In this document: positions 47,466 through 54,949 of the stretch, piece by piece
How positions within the stretch are numbered: position 1 is the stretch's first letter
Layout: every line of letters begins with the position of its first letter
From: Sanguibacter keddieii DSM 10542
GTDB taxonomy: Bacteria; Actinomycetota; Actinomycetes; Actinomycetales; Cellulomonadaceae
Reading direction: 5' to 3'
NCBI RefSeq assembly: GCF_000024925.1
Contig: NC_013521.1
Location: 2,108,001 to 2,172,000, forward strand
Length of the DNA stretch: 64,000 nucleotides
The notes under the pieces: generated by a model
The model's input: the letters and a program-made list of their open reading frames with translations, nothing else
Databases searched by the model: none
What the model was told of the DNA's origin: nothing
Position numbers and translations under genes: made by a program

Positions 47466-48343
47466 GACCACGTCCTCAGCAGGTACTTCTCGGCGAGGCC
47501 GACGAGGGCGTTCGTCAGGCCTCCTAGCAGGGCGAGCAGGACGATCGAGAGGATCATGCGATCCACCCGGCCGTTCTGGCCCGAGTCGACGAGCAGGAAC
47601 CCCAGGCCCATCGACGAGTTGAGCAGCTCGGCCGCCACGAGGAACAGCCACGACTGCGCGAGCGCCAGGCGCAGGCCCGCGAGGACCGACGGGACGACGG
47701 CCGGCAGCTGCACCTGGGCGAGCAGCCGCGGCCCGCTGAGGCCGTAGGCGCGCCCTGCCTCGACGAGGTGCGGGTCGACGTGCCGGAGCGCCCCGGCGAC
47801 CGTCGTGTAGACGGGGAAGAACGCCCCGATCGCGATGAGGATGATCTTGGAGTCCTCGTTGATGCCCACCCAGAGCACCAGCAGCGGCACCCAGGCGAGC
47901 GACGGCACGGCACGCAGGCCGTCGAAGGACGGTGCGAGCAGGCCGCGCGCCCAGTGCGAGAGCCCCACGACCGCACCGAGCAGCAGGCCGATCACCGCCC
48001 CGATGGCGAAGCCGATGAGGACGCGCTGCGTCGAGATCGCCACGTACTGGCCCAGCAGGCCGCGCTGAGCCAGGTCCACGGCCGCGGACCACACCGACTC
48101 CGGCGACGGCAGCCGGTACGCCGGGACACGGCCGGTCTCGGTCACCCAGGTCCAGGCGGCGAGCACCAGGAGCGGGAGGATCGCGCCGACGGCGACACGA
48201 CGCCAGCGGCCCGGGCCGGTGGCAGGGCGTCGGGCCGAGCCCCGTGGGGCGGGGTTAGTGCCGGGAGCGGTGGCGCCCGTCTCGACCCTGCTGTCCGGCG
48301 CGCCCTTCACCTCGGGGGTCGCACCTGTCCTGGTCGCGGTCAT
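47462..48343 (-). CDS. ssuC: aliphatic sulfonate/taurine-type ABC permease
   Basis: A 293-residue permease of the SsuC/TauC type. After a 45-residue Pro/Gly/Ala-rich N terminus come six helices; the EAA loop reads GALRHVDPHLVEAGRAYGLS, and the C-terminal part ends AELLNSSMGLGFLLVDSGQN and LVGLAEKYLLRTWS. It would form the membrane channel for the neighbouring binding protein and ATPase. Its stop overlaps the acs start. It is separated from ssuA by 97 bp, the only non-overlapping junction in the operon. Confidence 0.88.
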   Translation of the reverse strand: MTATRTGATPEVKGAPDSRVETGATAPGTNPAPRGSARRPATGPGRWRRVAVGAILPLLVLAAWTWVTETGRVPAYRLPSPESVWSAAVDLAQRGLLGQYVAISTQRVLIGFAIGAVIGLLLGAVVGLSHWARGLLAPSFDGLRAVPSLAWVPLLVLWVGINEDSKIILIAIGAFFPVYTTVAGALRHVDPHLVEAGRAYGLSGPRLLAQVQLPAVVPSVLAGLRLALAQSWLFLVAAELLNSSMGLGFLLVDSGQNGRVDRMILSIVLLALLGGLTNALVGLAEKYLLRTWS

Positions 48344-48440
48344 GGTGGGCTCCTCGGGGATCAGGGGTTATCGGGTGAGGTCGAGACGGGCGGCGGCGCG
48401 GTGGCTCGCGTGCGGGCGGTGCCGCGGGCAGAGCGTGCGG

Positions 48441-49538
48441 TCAGTCCGCGATGGTCGACGGGTCGGCCGCGGTCGCGTACGACGGGTCGAGGAGCTCGTC
48501 GAGAGCCGTGTCGATCTGGCTCTGGTCGTCCACGTCGCCGGCCTCGACGAAGAATGGGCCGACCACCTCGAGCACCTTGCGCTGAGCGTCGCCCGGGACG
48601 GGGTCGATGTCGAAGGACGTGCGCTCGGTGAGGACCTTCTCGGCGATCGCCGAGTCGATCCCGGCGGCGTCGGCGAGGATCTGGACGGCCTCGTCCGGGT
48701 TCTCCTCGACCCACAGGCGGGCCTTCTCGTAGGCGTCGACGACCACCTGGGCGAGGTCCGGGTTCTCGGTGAGGAACTCGTCGGTCGCGTTGAGCAGGCC
48801 GTAGGTGTTGAAGTCCACGTTGCGGTAGATCAGCTTCGAGCCCGCCTCGATCTCGCTGGTCGCCATGAGCGGGTCGAGACCGGCCCAGCCGTCGACCGCG
48901 CCGCTCTCGAGCGCCGCCTTGCCGTCGGCGTGCTGGAGGTTCTGCACCTCGACGTCGTCGACGCTCAGGCCGGCCTCGTCGAGGGCCTGCAGCAGGAAGA
49001 AGTACGGGTCGGTGCCCTTGGTCGCCGCGACCGAGGCGCCCTCGAGGTCGGCGACCGACGTGATGGACGAGTCGGCCGGGACGACGATCGCGGCCCACTC
49101 CGGCTGGGAGTAGACGTAGATCGAGGAGATGGGCGACCCGTTCGACTTGGCCAGCAGCGCAGCCGAGCCCGCGGTCGAGCCGACGTCGACCACTCCGGCG
49201 CGCAGCGCCTCGTTGGCCTTGTTCGACCCGGCGGACTGCACCCAGGTGACCTCGACGTCGTCGCCGAGGGTCGACTCGAGCCAGCCCTGGTCCTTGATGA
49301 TGAGGCTCAGCGGGTTGTAGGTCGCGAAGTCGATCGACAGGCTGTCGTCGCTCCAGCCCTCGGCGTCACCCGTCGTGCCGGAGCCCGAGTCGGCAGCGCT
49401 GCCCTCTCCGGCCACGCACCCGGTGAGGGCGAGGGTCGCGGCCAGGGCCACGGCGGACAGGGACAGCACGGGCTTGCTGCGCAGCGTGGTCTTGGTGCGC
49501 AGGGCGGCGGACGCTGCGCGCAGCGGGTGGATGGTCAT
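48441..49538 (-). CDS. ssuA: sulfonate-type ABC substrate-binding lipoprotein
   Basis: A 365-residue SsuA/TauA-like binding protein with lipobox LTGC (C41) and a Gly/Ser/Asp-rich linker. The mature part has the NMT1/SsuA-type fold: SIDFATYNPLSLIIKDQGWL, VQSAGSNKANEALRAGVVDV, VAATKGTDPYFFLLQALDEA and VDGWAGLDPLMATSEIE. Substrate is probably an alkanesulfonate or similar organosulfur compound given metY downstream, but nitrate/aromatic relatives share this fold. ATG overlaps the ssuB stop by 4 nt. Confidence 0.85.
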   Translation of the reverse strand: MTIHPLRAASAALRTKTTLRSKPVLSLSAVALAATLALTGCVAGEGSAADSGSGTTGDAEGWSDDSLSIDFATYNPLSLIIKDQGWLESTLGDDVEVTWVQSAGSNKANEALRAGVVDVGSTAGSAALLAKSNGSPISSIYVYSQPEWAAIVVPADSSITSVADLEGASVAATKGTDPYFFLLQALDEAGLSVDDVEVQNLQHADGKAALESGAVDGWAGLDPLMATSEIEAGSKLIYRNVDFNTYGLLNATDEFLTENPDLAQVVVDAYEKARLWVEENPDEAVQILADAAGIDSAIAEKVLTERTSFDIDPVPGDAQRKVLEVVGPFFVEAGDVDDQSQIDTALDELLDPSYATAADPSTIAD

Positions 49539-50515
49539 GCGGACTCCTCGGTGGGGACGTGTGATGTCGTGGGTGCTGCTGATGCTGTGTCTGACGCCGC
49601 GGGAGCCGCGACGTGAGGTGCTGGGGTGTGCGGTGCCTGGGTGTGCGAGGGACCGGCGACCCGGGCCGGGACGCCGAGGCCGCTGAGGAGCTCGGTGCGC
49701 AGGGCGGCGAGCTCGGCGTCGGCGTGGTCGCGGGGACGAGCGCCGGGGACGTCGATCACGGCCCGGACGGAGCGAGCGCCGTCCGGGGCTGAGTCGGCTG
49801 CCGGGTCGACGGTGCGGAGCAGCACGATCCGGTCGGCGAGGACGAGGGCCTCGTCGACGTCGTGGGTGACGAGCACGACCGTGGTGGGCTCGGCGGCGTG
49901 CACGGTGAGCAGGAGGTCCTGCATCTTGAGGCGGGTCAGCGCGTCGAGCGCACCGAAGGGCTCGTCGAGGAGCAGGACCGCCGGGTTGCGGGCGAGGGCC
50001 CTCGCGAGCGAGGCGCGCTGGGCCATCCCGCCCGAGACCTGCCGGGGACGCAGGTCCGCGGAGGCGGTGAGACCGACCAGCTCGAGCAGCTCGGCGACGC
50101 GCGCAGCCCCGGCGGACTTGGATGTGCCGCGCGGCAGACCGAGCCGCACGTTCTGAGCGATCGTGCGCCAGGGCAGCAGCCGCGGCTCCTGGAAGGCGAC
50201 GGCCGTGCGGTCGTCGACGCCGTGGACCGCGGTCTCCCCGATGAGGATCTCCCCCGTGCTCGGGGTGTCGAGGCCGCTCACCTGGCGCAGCAGGGTCGAC
50301 TTGCCGCAGCCCGAGGTGCCGAGGACGGCGACGATCTCACCGGCGGTGATCGTGAGGTCGACGTCGGCGAGGACCGCTCGCGGACCGGCGGGGGTGGCGA
50401 AGGTGCGGTGCACGTGGCGCAGGGTCACCGTCTGGGCGGCCTGCGCGTGGACAGCGGGAGCCTGCGCGGGCGTCGCCGGCGAGGCGGGGCGCGAGGGGCG
50501 TTCGGCGAGCGACAT
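49535..50515 (-). CDS. ssuB: sulfonate-type ABC transporter ATPase
   Basis: A 326-residue ATPase of the SsuB/TauB type: Walker A GTSGCGKST, Q-loop VAFQEPRLLPW (the EPRLLPW variant is typical of SsuB/TauB), signature VSGGMAQRASLARAL, Walker B LLLDEPFGALD and switch VTHDVDEAL. Ala/Pro-rich extensions of about 25 residues at the start and 50 at the end are unusual. First structural gene of the sulfur operon, with AGGA before the ATG, preceded by a 497-bp leader region with hairpins and a possible leader peptide. Confidence 0.9.
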   Translation of the reverse strand: MSLAERPSRPASPATPAQAPAVHAQAAQTVTLRHVHRTFATPAGPRAVLADVDLTITAGEIVAVLGTSGCGKSTLLRQVSGLDTPSTGEILIGETAVHGVDDRTAVAFQEPRLLPWRTIAQNVRLGLPRGTSKSAGAARVAELLELVGLTASADLRPRQVSGGMAQRASLARALARNPAVLLLDEPFGALDALTRLKMQDLLLTVHAAEPTTVVLVTHDVDEALVLADRIVLLRTVDPAADSAPDGARSVRAVIDVPGARPRDHADAELAALRTELLSGLGVPARVAGPSHTQAPHTPAPHVAAPAASDTASAAPTTSHVPTEESA

Positions 50516-50635
50516 CGGGAGGTCCTGGGGGTTCAGGGCATGGACGTCGCGCGACGAGGGTGACGTCGGGCGGCAGCGGCCACACCATGGCGGGGAAGAG
50601 CACCGGGGCGTGGGCGGGGAAGCCGGGCAGGAGGG

Positions 50636-50770
50636 CTAGGCAGCCTGCAGGACGCGGGGACGGCGCAGATGAGGTCGACAGGACGTTCGACAGCTGTGCG
50701 GCTCCGCGAGGGACGGACCGCGTCCGGCGAGAGTGCCGTCGGTGTGCGCAGCGTGGGTCGAGCTGGTCAT
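50636..50770 (-). CDS. possible leader peptide of the sulfur operon
   Basis: A 44-codon ORF from ATG 50770 to TAG 50636, with AGAGGA about 6-8 nt upstream, 120 bp before ssuB. The sequence begins MTSSTHAAHTDGT and contains SCRTSCRP; these two closely spaced cysteines are a feature expected of a cysteine-sensing leader. It lies in the 497-bp gene-free interval 50516-51012 downstream of two hairpins. Codon use alone does not prove translation and an overlapping longer frame (from 50900) is an alternative. Confidence 0.35.
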   Translation of the reverse strand: MTSSTHAAHTDGTLAGRGPSLAEPHSCRTSCRPHLRRPRVLQAA

Positions 50771-50793
50771 CGGCAGTCCTCTCCATCGGGGTT

Positions 50794-50837
50794 GTCTCGT
50801 CCAGCGAGACGCGCGCGGTCTGTGGTCGAGACAGACG
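50794..50837. promoter_or_regulatory. pair of inverted repeats in the sulfur operon leader
   Basis: GTCTCG-TCCAG-CGAGAC (50794-50810) and GTCTGT-N7-ACAGAC (50819-50837) lie side by side upstream of the possible leader peptide. They could be operators or RNA hairpins. An AGAC-N7-GTCT pair between them resembles, but does not match, the McbR site TAGAC-N6-GTCTA. Confidence 0.35.
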
Positions 50838-51012
50838 GTAGCCGTGGCCCGCCGGGCTGAGCAAACGGAATCTCAGCATGAGGACATCGTGAGTTCTCAT
50901 CGTGGGACCTGCGGCTCAGCGGCAACACACGATCCCCGGCATCCGTCTACTGCCTCAGGTGGCCTGGACTCGACTCAGAGCTCACGACGCCGACACCTCG
51001 TGGATCGTGCGG

Positions 51013-51594
51013 TCAGGAGCCCTGCTTGGCGACGAACCACGCCGTCGCGCTGTTGACGAGGACGCCCTCGTCACCGCCGTCGTACCTGGCAGCGGCGTCG
51101 GGCCAGGCGAGGAGCCGGCGGTCGGCGCGGCGTCCTACCGCGCCCGTCTCGGGGTCGACGGGGACCACCCGCCGGGCCCCGGCGCGCACCACGCGCTCCA
51201 GCTCGGCGACGAAGGCCGGGGTGGCGTGGTCGCCGCGAGGCACCGACGCGCGCAGCTCGCTGTTGAGCAGACCACCCGAGGTGGGGCCCTGACGCAGGAG
51301 GCTCGCGAGGCCGGTCCCGACCATCGCGTAGGTCCAGCGGTGCCCAGCCGGGTGCCGGACCACGTACTCGTCGTGGAACCGACCCTCGGAGACGATGCTC
51401 GTGTCCACGAGGGTGACGAGGCGGCCCCGGCAGCCGGCCAGCGAGGTGCGCATCTCCGGGGTCGCGGTGTCGTCTCCCTGCGCGCTGTCGACGAACCGCA
51501 GCGCGGGGATGTGCGAGACCAGCTCCTCGCCGAGCCGGGCCTCGTCGACGGAGGTCAGGAACAAGACCATCTGGTGGAGCGTGGACGCGGTCAC
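51013..51594 (-). CDS. hypothetical protein, 193 residues
   Basis: A soluble protein starting at GTG 51594 (MTASTLHQMVLFLTSVDEAR). No signal peptide or membrane helix. Mid-sequence features are YVVRHPAGHRWTYAMVGTGL and RQGPTSGGLLNSELRASVPR, and it ends VNSATAWFVAKQGS. Ordinary codon use for the genome. I do not recognise a family. It is divergent from the TetR gene (178 bp) and upstream of the sulfur operon on the same strand. Confidence 0.65.
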   Translation of the reverse strand: MTASTLHQMVLFLTSVDEARLGEELVSHIPALRFVDSAQGDDTATPEMRTSLAGCRGRLVTLVDTSIVSEGRFHDEYVVRHPAGHRWTYAMVGTGLASLLRQGPTSGGLLNSELRASVPRGDHATPAFVAELERVVRAGARRVVPVDPETGAVGRRADRRLLAWPDAAARYDGGDEGVLVNSATAWFVAKQGS

Positions 51595-51687
51595 GAGAGC
51601 ACCCTAGCGAAGCGCGTGCGTCGGCCCCCGCTCTGCCCTGCCGTGCCGTGTCGTGCCCTGCCGTGTCGCGCTCTGCCGCGCCTACAC

Positions 51688-51717
51688 ACCTTAGGTAATC
51701 TGCTACCTTGTATAGGT
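51688..51717. promoter_or_regulatory. operator candidates upstream of the TetR gene
   Basis: Two short palindromes, ACCTTAGGT (51688-51696) and ACCTTGTATAGGT (51705-51717), share ACCT/AGGT arms and sit 17 bp apart centre to centre in the AT-richer promoter region 56-85 bp before the TetR start. Probable autoregulatory sites. Confidence 0.5.
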
Positions 51718-51772
51718 CGGGTTGCGTCGAGAGGATGCCGCCCGAGAGAGCGCAGCAGTCGAGAGGACAGAG

Positions 51773-52342
51773 ATGGCACGCGCAGGCATCACACCGGCCC
51801 GGCTCGCCGAGGCCGCAGCCGACCTCGCCGACGAGTCTGGTCTCGAGCAGGTGACCGCCGCCGCGGTCGCCCGACGGTTCGGCGTCCAGACCGCGAGCCT
51901 GTACTCGCACGTCTCCGGGACCCCCGCACTGCGCGAGAGCGTGTCGCTGCTCGCCCTCGCCGAGCTCGCCGACCGCGCCGAGGCAGCCGTCCTCGGCCGG
52001 TCCCGACGAGACGCGCTCGCCGGGCTCGCCAACGCGTTCCGCGACTACGCCCGCGAGCACCCCGGACGGTTCGCCGCGACCGTCGTCCCGCTGTCCGCCG
52101 AGACCGCGCGTGCGAGCGCCGGGCCACGGCACGCCCGCCTCATCGCCGCGGTCCTCCTCGGCTATGGGCTCGACGGGGCGGTCCACGTCCACGCCACCCG
52201 GCTGCTCGGCAGCACGATCCGCGGGTTCATCACCATCGAGGCAGGTGGCGGCTTCGACCACAGCACCCCGCCACCGGGCGAGAGCTGGGACGAGATCATC
52301 GACGCCCTCGACGCGATCCTGTCCGACTGGCCCACGCGCTGA
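51773..52342 (+). CDS. TetR/AcrR-family regulator
   Basis: A 189-residue repressor. The N-terminal helix-turn-helix reads VTAAAVARRFGVQTASLYSH, preceded by ITPARLAEAAADLADE. The C-terminal part has GFITIEAGGGFDHSTPP and SWDEIIDALDAIL, matching the WHG-type ligand domain of some TetR regulators. It precedes the SGNH hydrolase gene by 88 bp on the same strand, so it may control that gene and itself. Confidence 0.9.
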   Translation: MARAGITPARLAEAAADLADESGLEQVTAAAVARRFGVQTASLYSHVSGTPALRESVSLLALAELADRAEAAVLGRSRRDALAGLANAFRDYAREHPGRFAATVVPLSAETARASAGPRHARLIAAVLLGYGLDGAVHVHATRLLGSTIRGFITIEAGGGFDHSTPPPGESWDEIIDALDAILSDWPTR

Positions 52343-52430
52343 GCAGCGACTCACCCAGGCGTCGGCCCCACCCAGGCGACGGCACCACGCACGTCGTCAC
52401 CGAAGCACCTCACCAGAGACGAGCACCAGC

Positions 52431-53609
52431 ATGACCTCCACCCCACTCACCTCCGTCCCGGTCACCGACGCCCTCGTGCGCGGCGCAGCCGAGCTCGAGA
52501 CGACCGACCACGGCGTCCGGGTACACCGGCTGCCCGCGTGGGCGCGCGCACAGTGCGCCGACCCGCAGCTCGCCATGGTCGAGGCGCAGCCCTCGGGCGT
52601 GCGGGTCGCGTTCCGCACGCGAGCCACCACGGTCGAGATCGACCTGCTGCGGTCCCGCACCACCTACTCCGGGGTGCCGCCACGCCCCGAGGGGATCGTC
52701 GAGCTGAGCGTCGACGGACAGGTCGTGGGGCAGTCCATGACCTCCGGGGGGACCACGGTGACCATCGACATGGCGACCGGCACACCGTCCGTGGACGTCG
52801 GTCCCTCGCACACGGCACGCTTCGACGGGCTGCCGGACGAGGACAAGACCGTCGAGATCTGGCTGCCGCACAACGAGCAGGTCGAGATCGTCGACCTCCG
52901 CGCGGACGCCCCCGTCTCCCCCGCTCCGCAGGACCGACCCGTGTGGGTGCACCACGGCAGCTCCATCAGCCACGGCTCGAACGCCACCCACCCCACGGCC
53001 ACCTGGCCCGCCGTCGCGGCACGCCTGACCGGCGTCGAGCTGGTGAACCTCGGGTTCGGCGGCAGCTCGCTGCTCGACCCCTTCATGGCCCGGACCATCC
53101 GCGACACCCCCGCCGACCTGATCTCGGTCAAGCTCGGCATCAACGTCGTCAACGCCGACCTCATGCGCCTGCGCGCCTTCGGGCCCGCCGTCCACGGGTT
53201 CCTCGACACCATCCGCGAGGGCCACCCGACCACACCGCTGCTGGTCGTCTCGCCCGTCTGGTGCGAGATCCACGAGGAGACACCCGGGCCCGGGGCCTTC
53301 GACCTCGAGGCGCTGGCCAGCGGGAGGCTCGCCTTCCGCGCCACCGGCGACCCCACCGAGGTCGCCGCCGGGAAGCTCACGCTCACGGTGATCCGTGCCG
53401 AGCTGGAGCGCATCGTCCAGGAGCGCCAGGCCACCGACCCGCACCTCACCTACCTCGACGGCCGCGAGCTCTACTCCGCGGACGACGCCGTCGAGCACCC
53501 GATGCTCGACAACCTCCACCCGGACGCCGCCACCCACCAGACGATGGGCGAGCGGTTCGCCGAGACGGGGTTCGGGAAGCTCGGTCAGACTGGTCGTCGA
53601 GCCCTATGA
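52431..53609 (+). CDS. SGNH/GDSL-type esterase with N-terminal beta domain
   Basis: A 392-residue hydrolase without signal peptide. The N-terminal 160 residues look like a carbohydrate-esterase-type beta-sandwich; the SGNH domain begins at VWVHHGSSISHGSNATHPT with the catalytic serine, then VNLGFGGSS, KLGINVVNAD and the C-terminal DNLHPD with catalytic Asp and His. Likely an intracellular acetyl or aryl esterase acting on carbohydrates or small esters. Its last 6 bp overlap the convergent lipoprotein gene. Confidence 0.85.
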   Translation: MTSTPLTSVPVTDALVRGAAELETTDHGVRVHRLPAWARAQCADPQLAMVEAQPSGVRVAFRTRATTVEIDLLRSRTTYSGVPPRPEGIVELSVDGQVVGQSMTSGGTTVTIDMATGTPSVDVGPSHTARFDGLPDEDKTVEIWLPHNEQVEIVDLRADAPVSPAPQDRPVWVHHGSSISHGSNATHPTATWPAVAARLTGVELVNLGFGGSSLLDPFMARTIRDTPADLISVKLGINVVNADLMRLRAFGPAVHGFLDTIREGHPTTPLLVVSPVWCEIHEETPGPGAFDLEALASGRLAFRATGDPTEVAAGKLTLTVIRAELERIVQERQATDPHLTYLDGRELYSADDAVEHPMLDNLHPDAATHQTMGERFAETGFGKLGQTGRRAL

Positions 53610-54032
53610 ATCCGCTTCCACCCGCTGCACAGGCTCTCCGCTCCGGGTGCTGATCACGGTCCTGTCACCGAGAGGCTCGTCGAGGTCGACGTCGATCAGT
53701 CTCGCGTAGCCGATCGCCGGCTGGTAGCCGCCTGCGACCAGGAACTCCACCTCGATCTCGACCTGGACCTGTGATGGGTCCTGGTCGACGTGGACGGCGG
53801 TGAACGCGTCCTCCGCCCCGACAGAGACCTCCACGGTGAGGCGGAGGCCGTCGTCTGACACCTGGTAGGAACCGATGCCGACGGACTGCACGGAGTCGCC
53901 ACCCGCGCAGGACACGACCACCAGCGGGGCGACCGCCAGTACCAGAGCAGCCCGGGTCGATCGCGACAGAGCGCTGAGTGCTCGCGGTGCGCTGTCCTGT
54001 CGCCGCACCCTGTCGGGTCGTCGTTCTCGCAC
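53604..54032 (-). CDS. small putative lipoprotein
   Basis: About 142 residues from GTG 54032 (GAGAGG upstream); an alternative GTG at 54047 adds five residues. A basic N terminus and hydrophobic stretch AALVLAVAPLVVV end in the lipobox VVSC, so export and lipidation are expected. The mature part of about 100 residues is acidic and beta-rich (GSYQVSDDGLRLTVEVSVGA); no family recognised. Its stop overlaps the SGNH gene end by 6 bp. Confidence 0.6.
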   Translation of the reverse strand: MRERRPDRVRRQDSAPRALSALSRSTRAALVLAVAPLVVVSCAGGDSVQSVGIGSYQVSDDGLRLTVEVSVGAEDAFTAVHVDQDPSQVQVEIEVEFLVAGGYQPAIGYARLIDVDLDEPLGDRTVISTRSGEPVQRVEADS

Positions 54033-54133
54033 GATGCTGCCTCTCACCCTGTTGCTGGACCGCGACTCGGGTCCGTCATCGACACCGTAGCGGCAGCGCG
54101 GACCGCAGGCTACGGCGTCAGAGGGTGATGACG

Positions 54134-54835
54134 TCAGACTGCCACGAGCGGGGAGGTGACCTTCGTCGACCTGTAGCCGTCTCCGGCTCGGGTCGGTGCC
54201 CAGCGTCGCCAGTGCTTGGTGGAGAGCTTCACCGGGAGGTGCTGCTGCAGGTGCTGGGCGGCGGGGACCAGTCGTTCGTCGGCGGGCAGGTTGAGCCAGA
54301 GGGACAGGGTCGAGCCCGAGGTGCCGTACGTGGCGCGCACGCCCGACGCGCCCAGCAGACGTCCGTAGCCGTCGACCGCGAAGCCGCCGAACGTCTCGGG
54401 GTCGAGGTCGGACCACGGCTCGCCCGTCCCTGGGTCCAGCAGGTGCACGGCGACGGACTGCGTGAGCGCGGCCAGCGGCGCACCGTACCGCGTCGTCTGC
54501 GGGCCGGCCGCGGCCAGCGCTGCGAGGAGCTCGTCGACGGCCTCGTCGCGGACGCCCCACTCCGTGTGGGTCTGCGTGCGGCGGCTGGGTCCGCCGAGGC
54601 GCTCGGTCGCGACGGCCCGCAGGCCGTCGCTCGCGTCTGGGTCGCCGCCCGTCGCGACCTGGAAGCCCCAGCGCTGCGGGCCTGCGGGCTGCGTGCAGGC
54701 GTCGAGGAAAGTCGCCACCCGTGCCCGGGCGTCCGCAGGATTCTTCACGCGGAGCGCGTGCGCCCCGCCGGCTGCCGCGGGCAGCCCGTCGTAGGTCACG
54801 ACCTGCGCCGCTGCAGCGGCCACGCTCGACGTCAT
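54134..54835 (-). CDS. hypothetical protein, 233 residues
   Basis: A soluble protein with an alanine-rich start (MTSSVAAAAAQVVTYDGLPA) and features THTEWGVRDEAVDELLAALA, DLDPETFGGFAVDGYGRLLG and KLSTKHWRRWAPTR. No signal peptide or motif I recognise. AGGA at a suitable distance favours ATG 54835 over 54844. It lies 99 bp downstream of a terminator that follows the GH3 gene, so it is probably independently transcribed. Confidence 0.6.
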   Translation of the reverse strand: MTSSVAAAAAQVVTYDGLPAAAGGAHALRVKNPADARARVATFLDACTQPAGPQRWGFQVATGGDPDASDGLRAVATERLGGPSRRTQTHTEWGVRDEAVDELLAALAAAGPQTTRYGAPLAALTQSVAVHLLDPGTGEPWSDLDPETFGGFAVDGYGRLLGASGVRATYGTSGSTLSLWLNLPADERLVPAAQHLQQHLPVKLSTKHWRRWAPTRAGDGYRSTKVTSPLVAV

Positions 54836-54883
54836 GCGCGACATCCTAGGGGTCTGCGGAGACCAGGGACCGTGGAGACAGCA

Positions 54884-54917
54884 GAGGCGCGCCGCCCGTC
54901 TCCGGTCGGCGCGCCTC
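54884..54917 (-). terminator. terminator after the GH3 gene
   Basis: GAGGCGCGCCG and CGGCGCGCCTC form a perfect 11-bp stem with a 12-nt loop, starting 33 bp after the GH3 stop. Confidence 0.75.
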
Positions 54918-54949
54918 GTGCGTCACGCTGGCTGCAGCGTCGGCTGCGG

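Noticed and set aside
50819-50837. McbR-type sulfur repressor site
   Set aside because: The AGAC and GTCT half-sites are 7 bp apart rather than 6 and the outer bases differ from TAGAC-N6-GTCTA; kept only as unspecified inverted repeats.
51663-51720. IdeR box upstream of the TetR gene
   Set aside because: CCTTAGGTAATC resembles half of an iron box, but the other half-site does not match; the short ACCT/AGGT palindromes are better explained as TetR operators.
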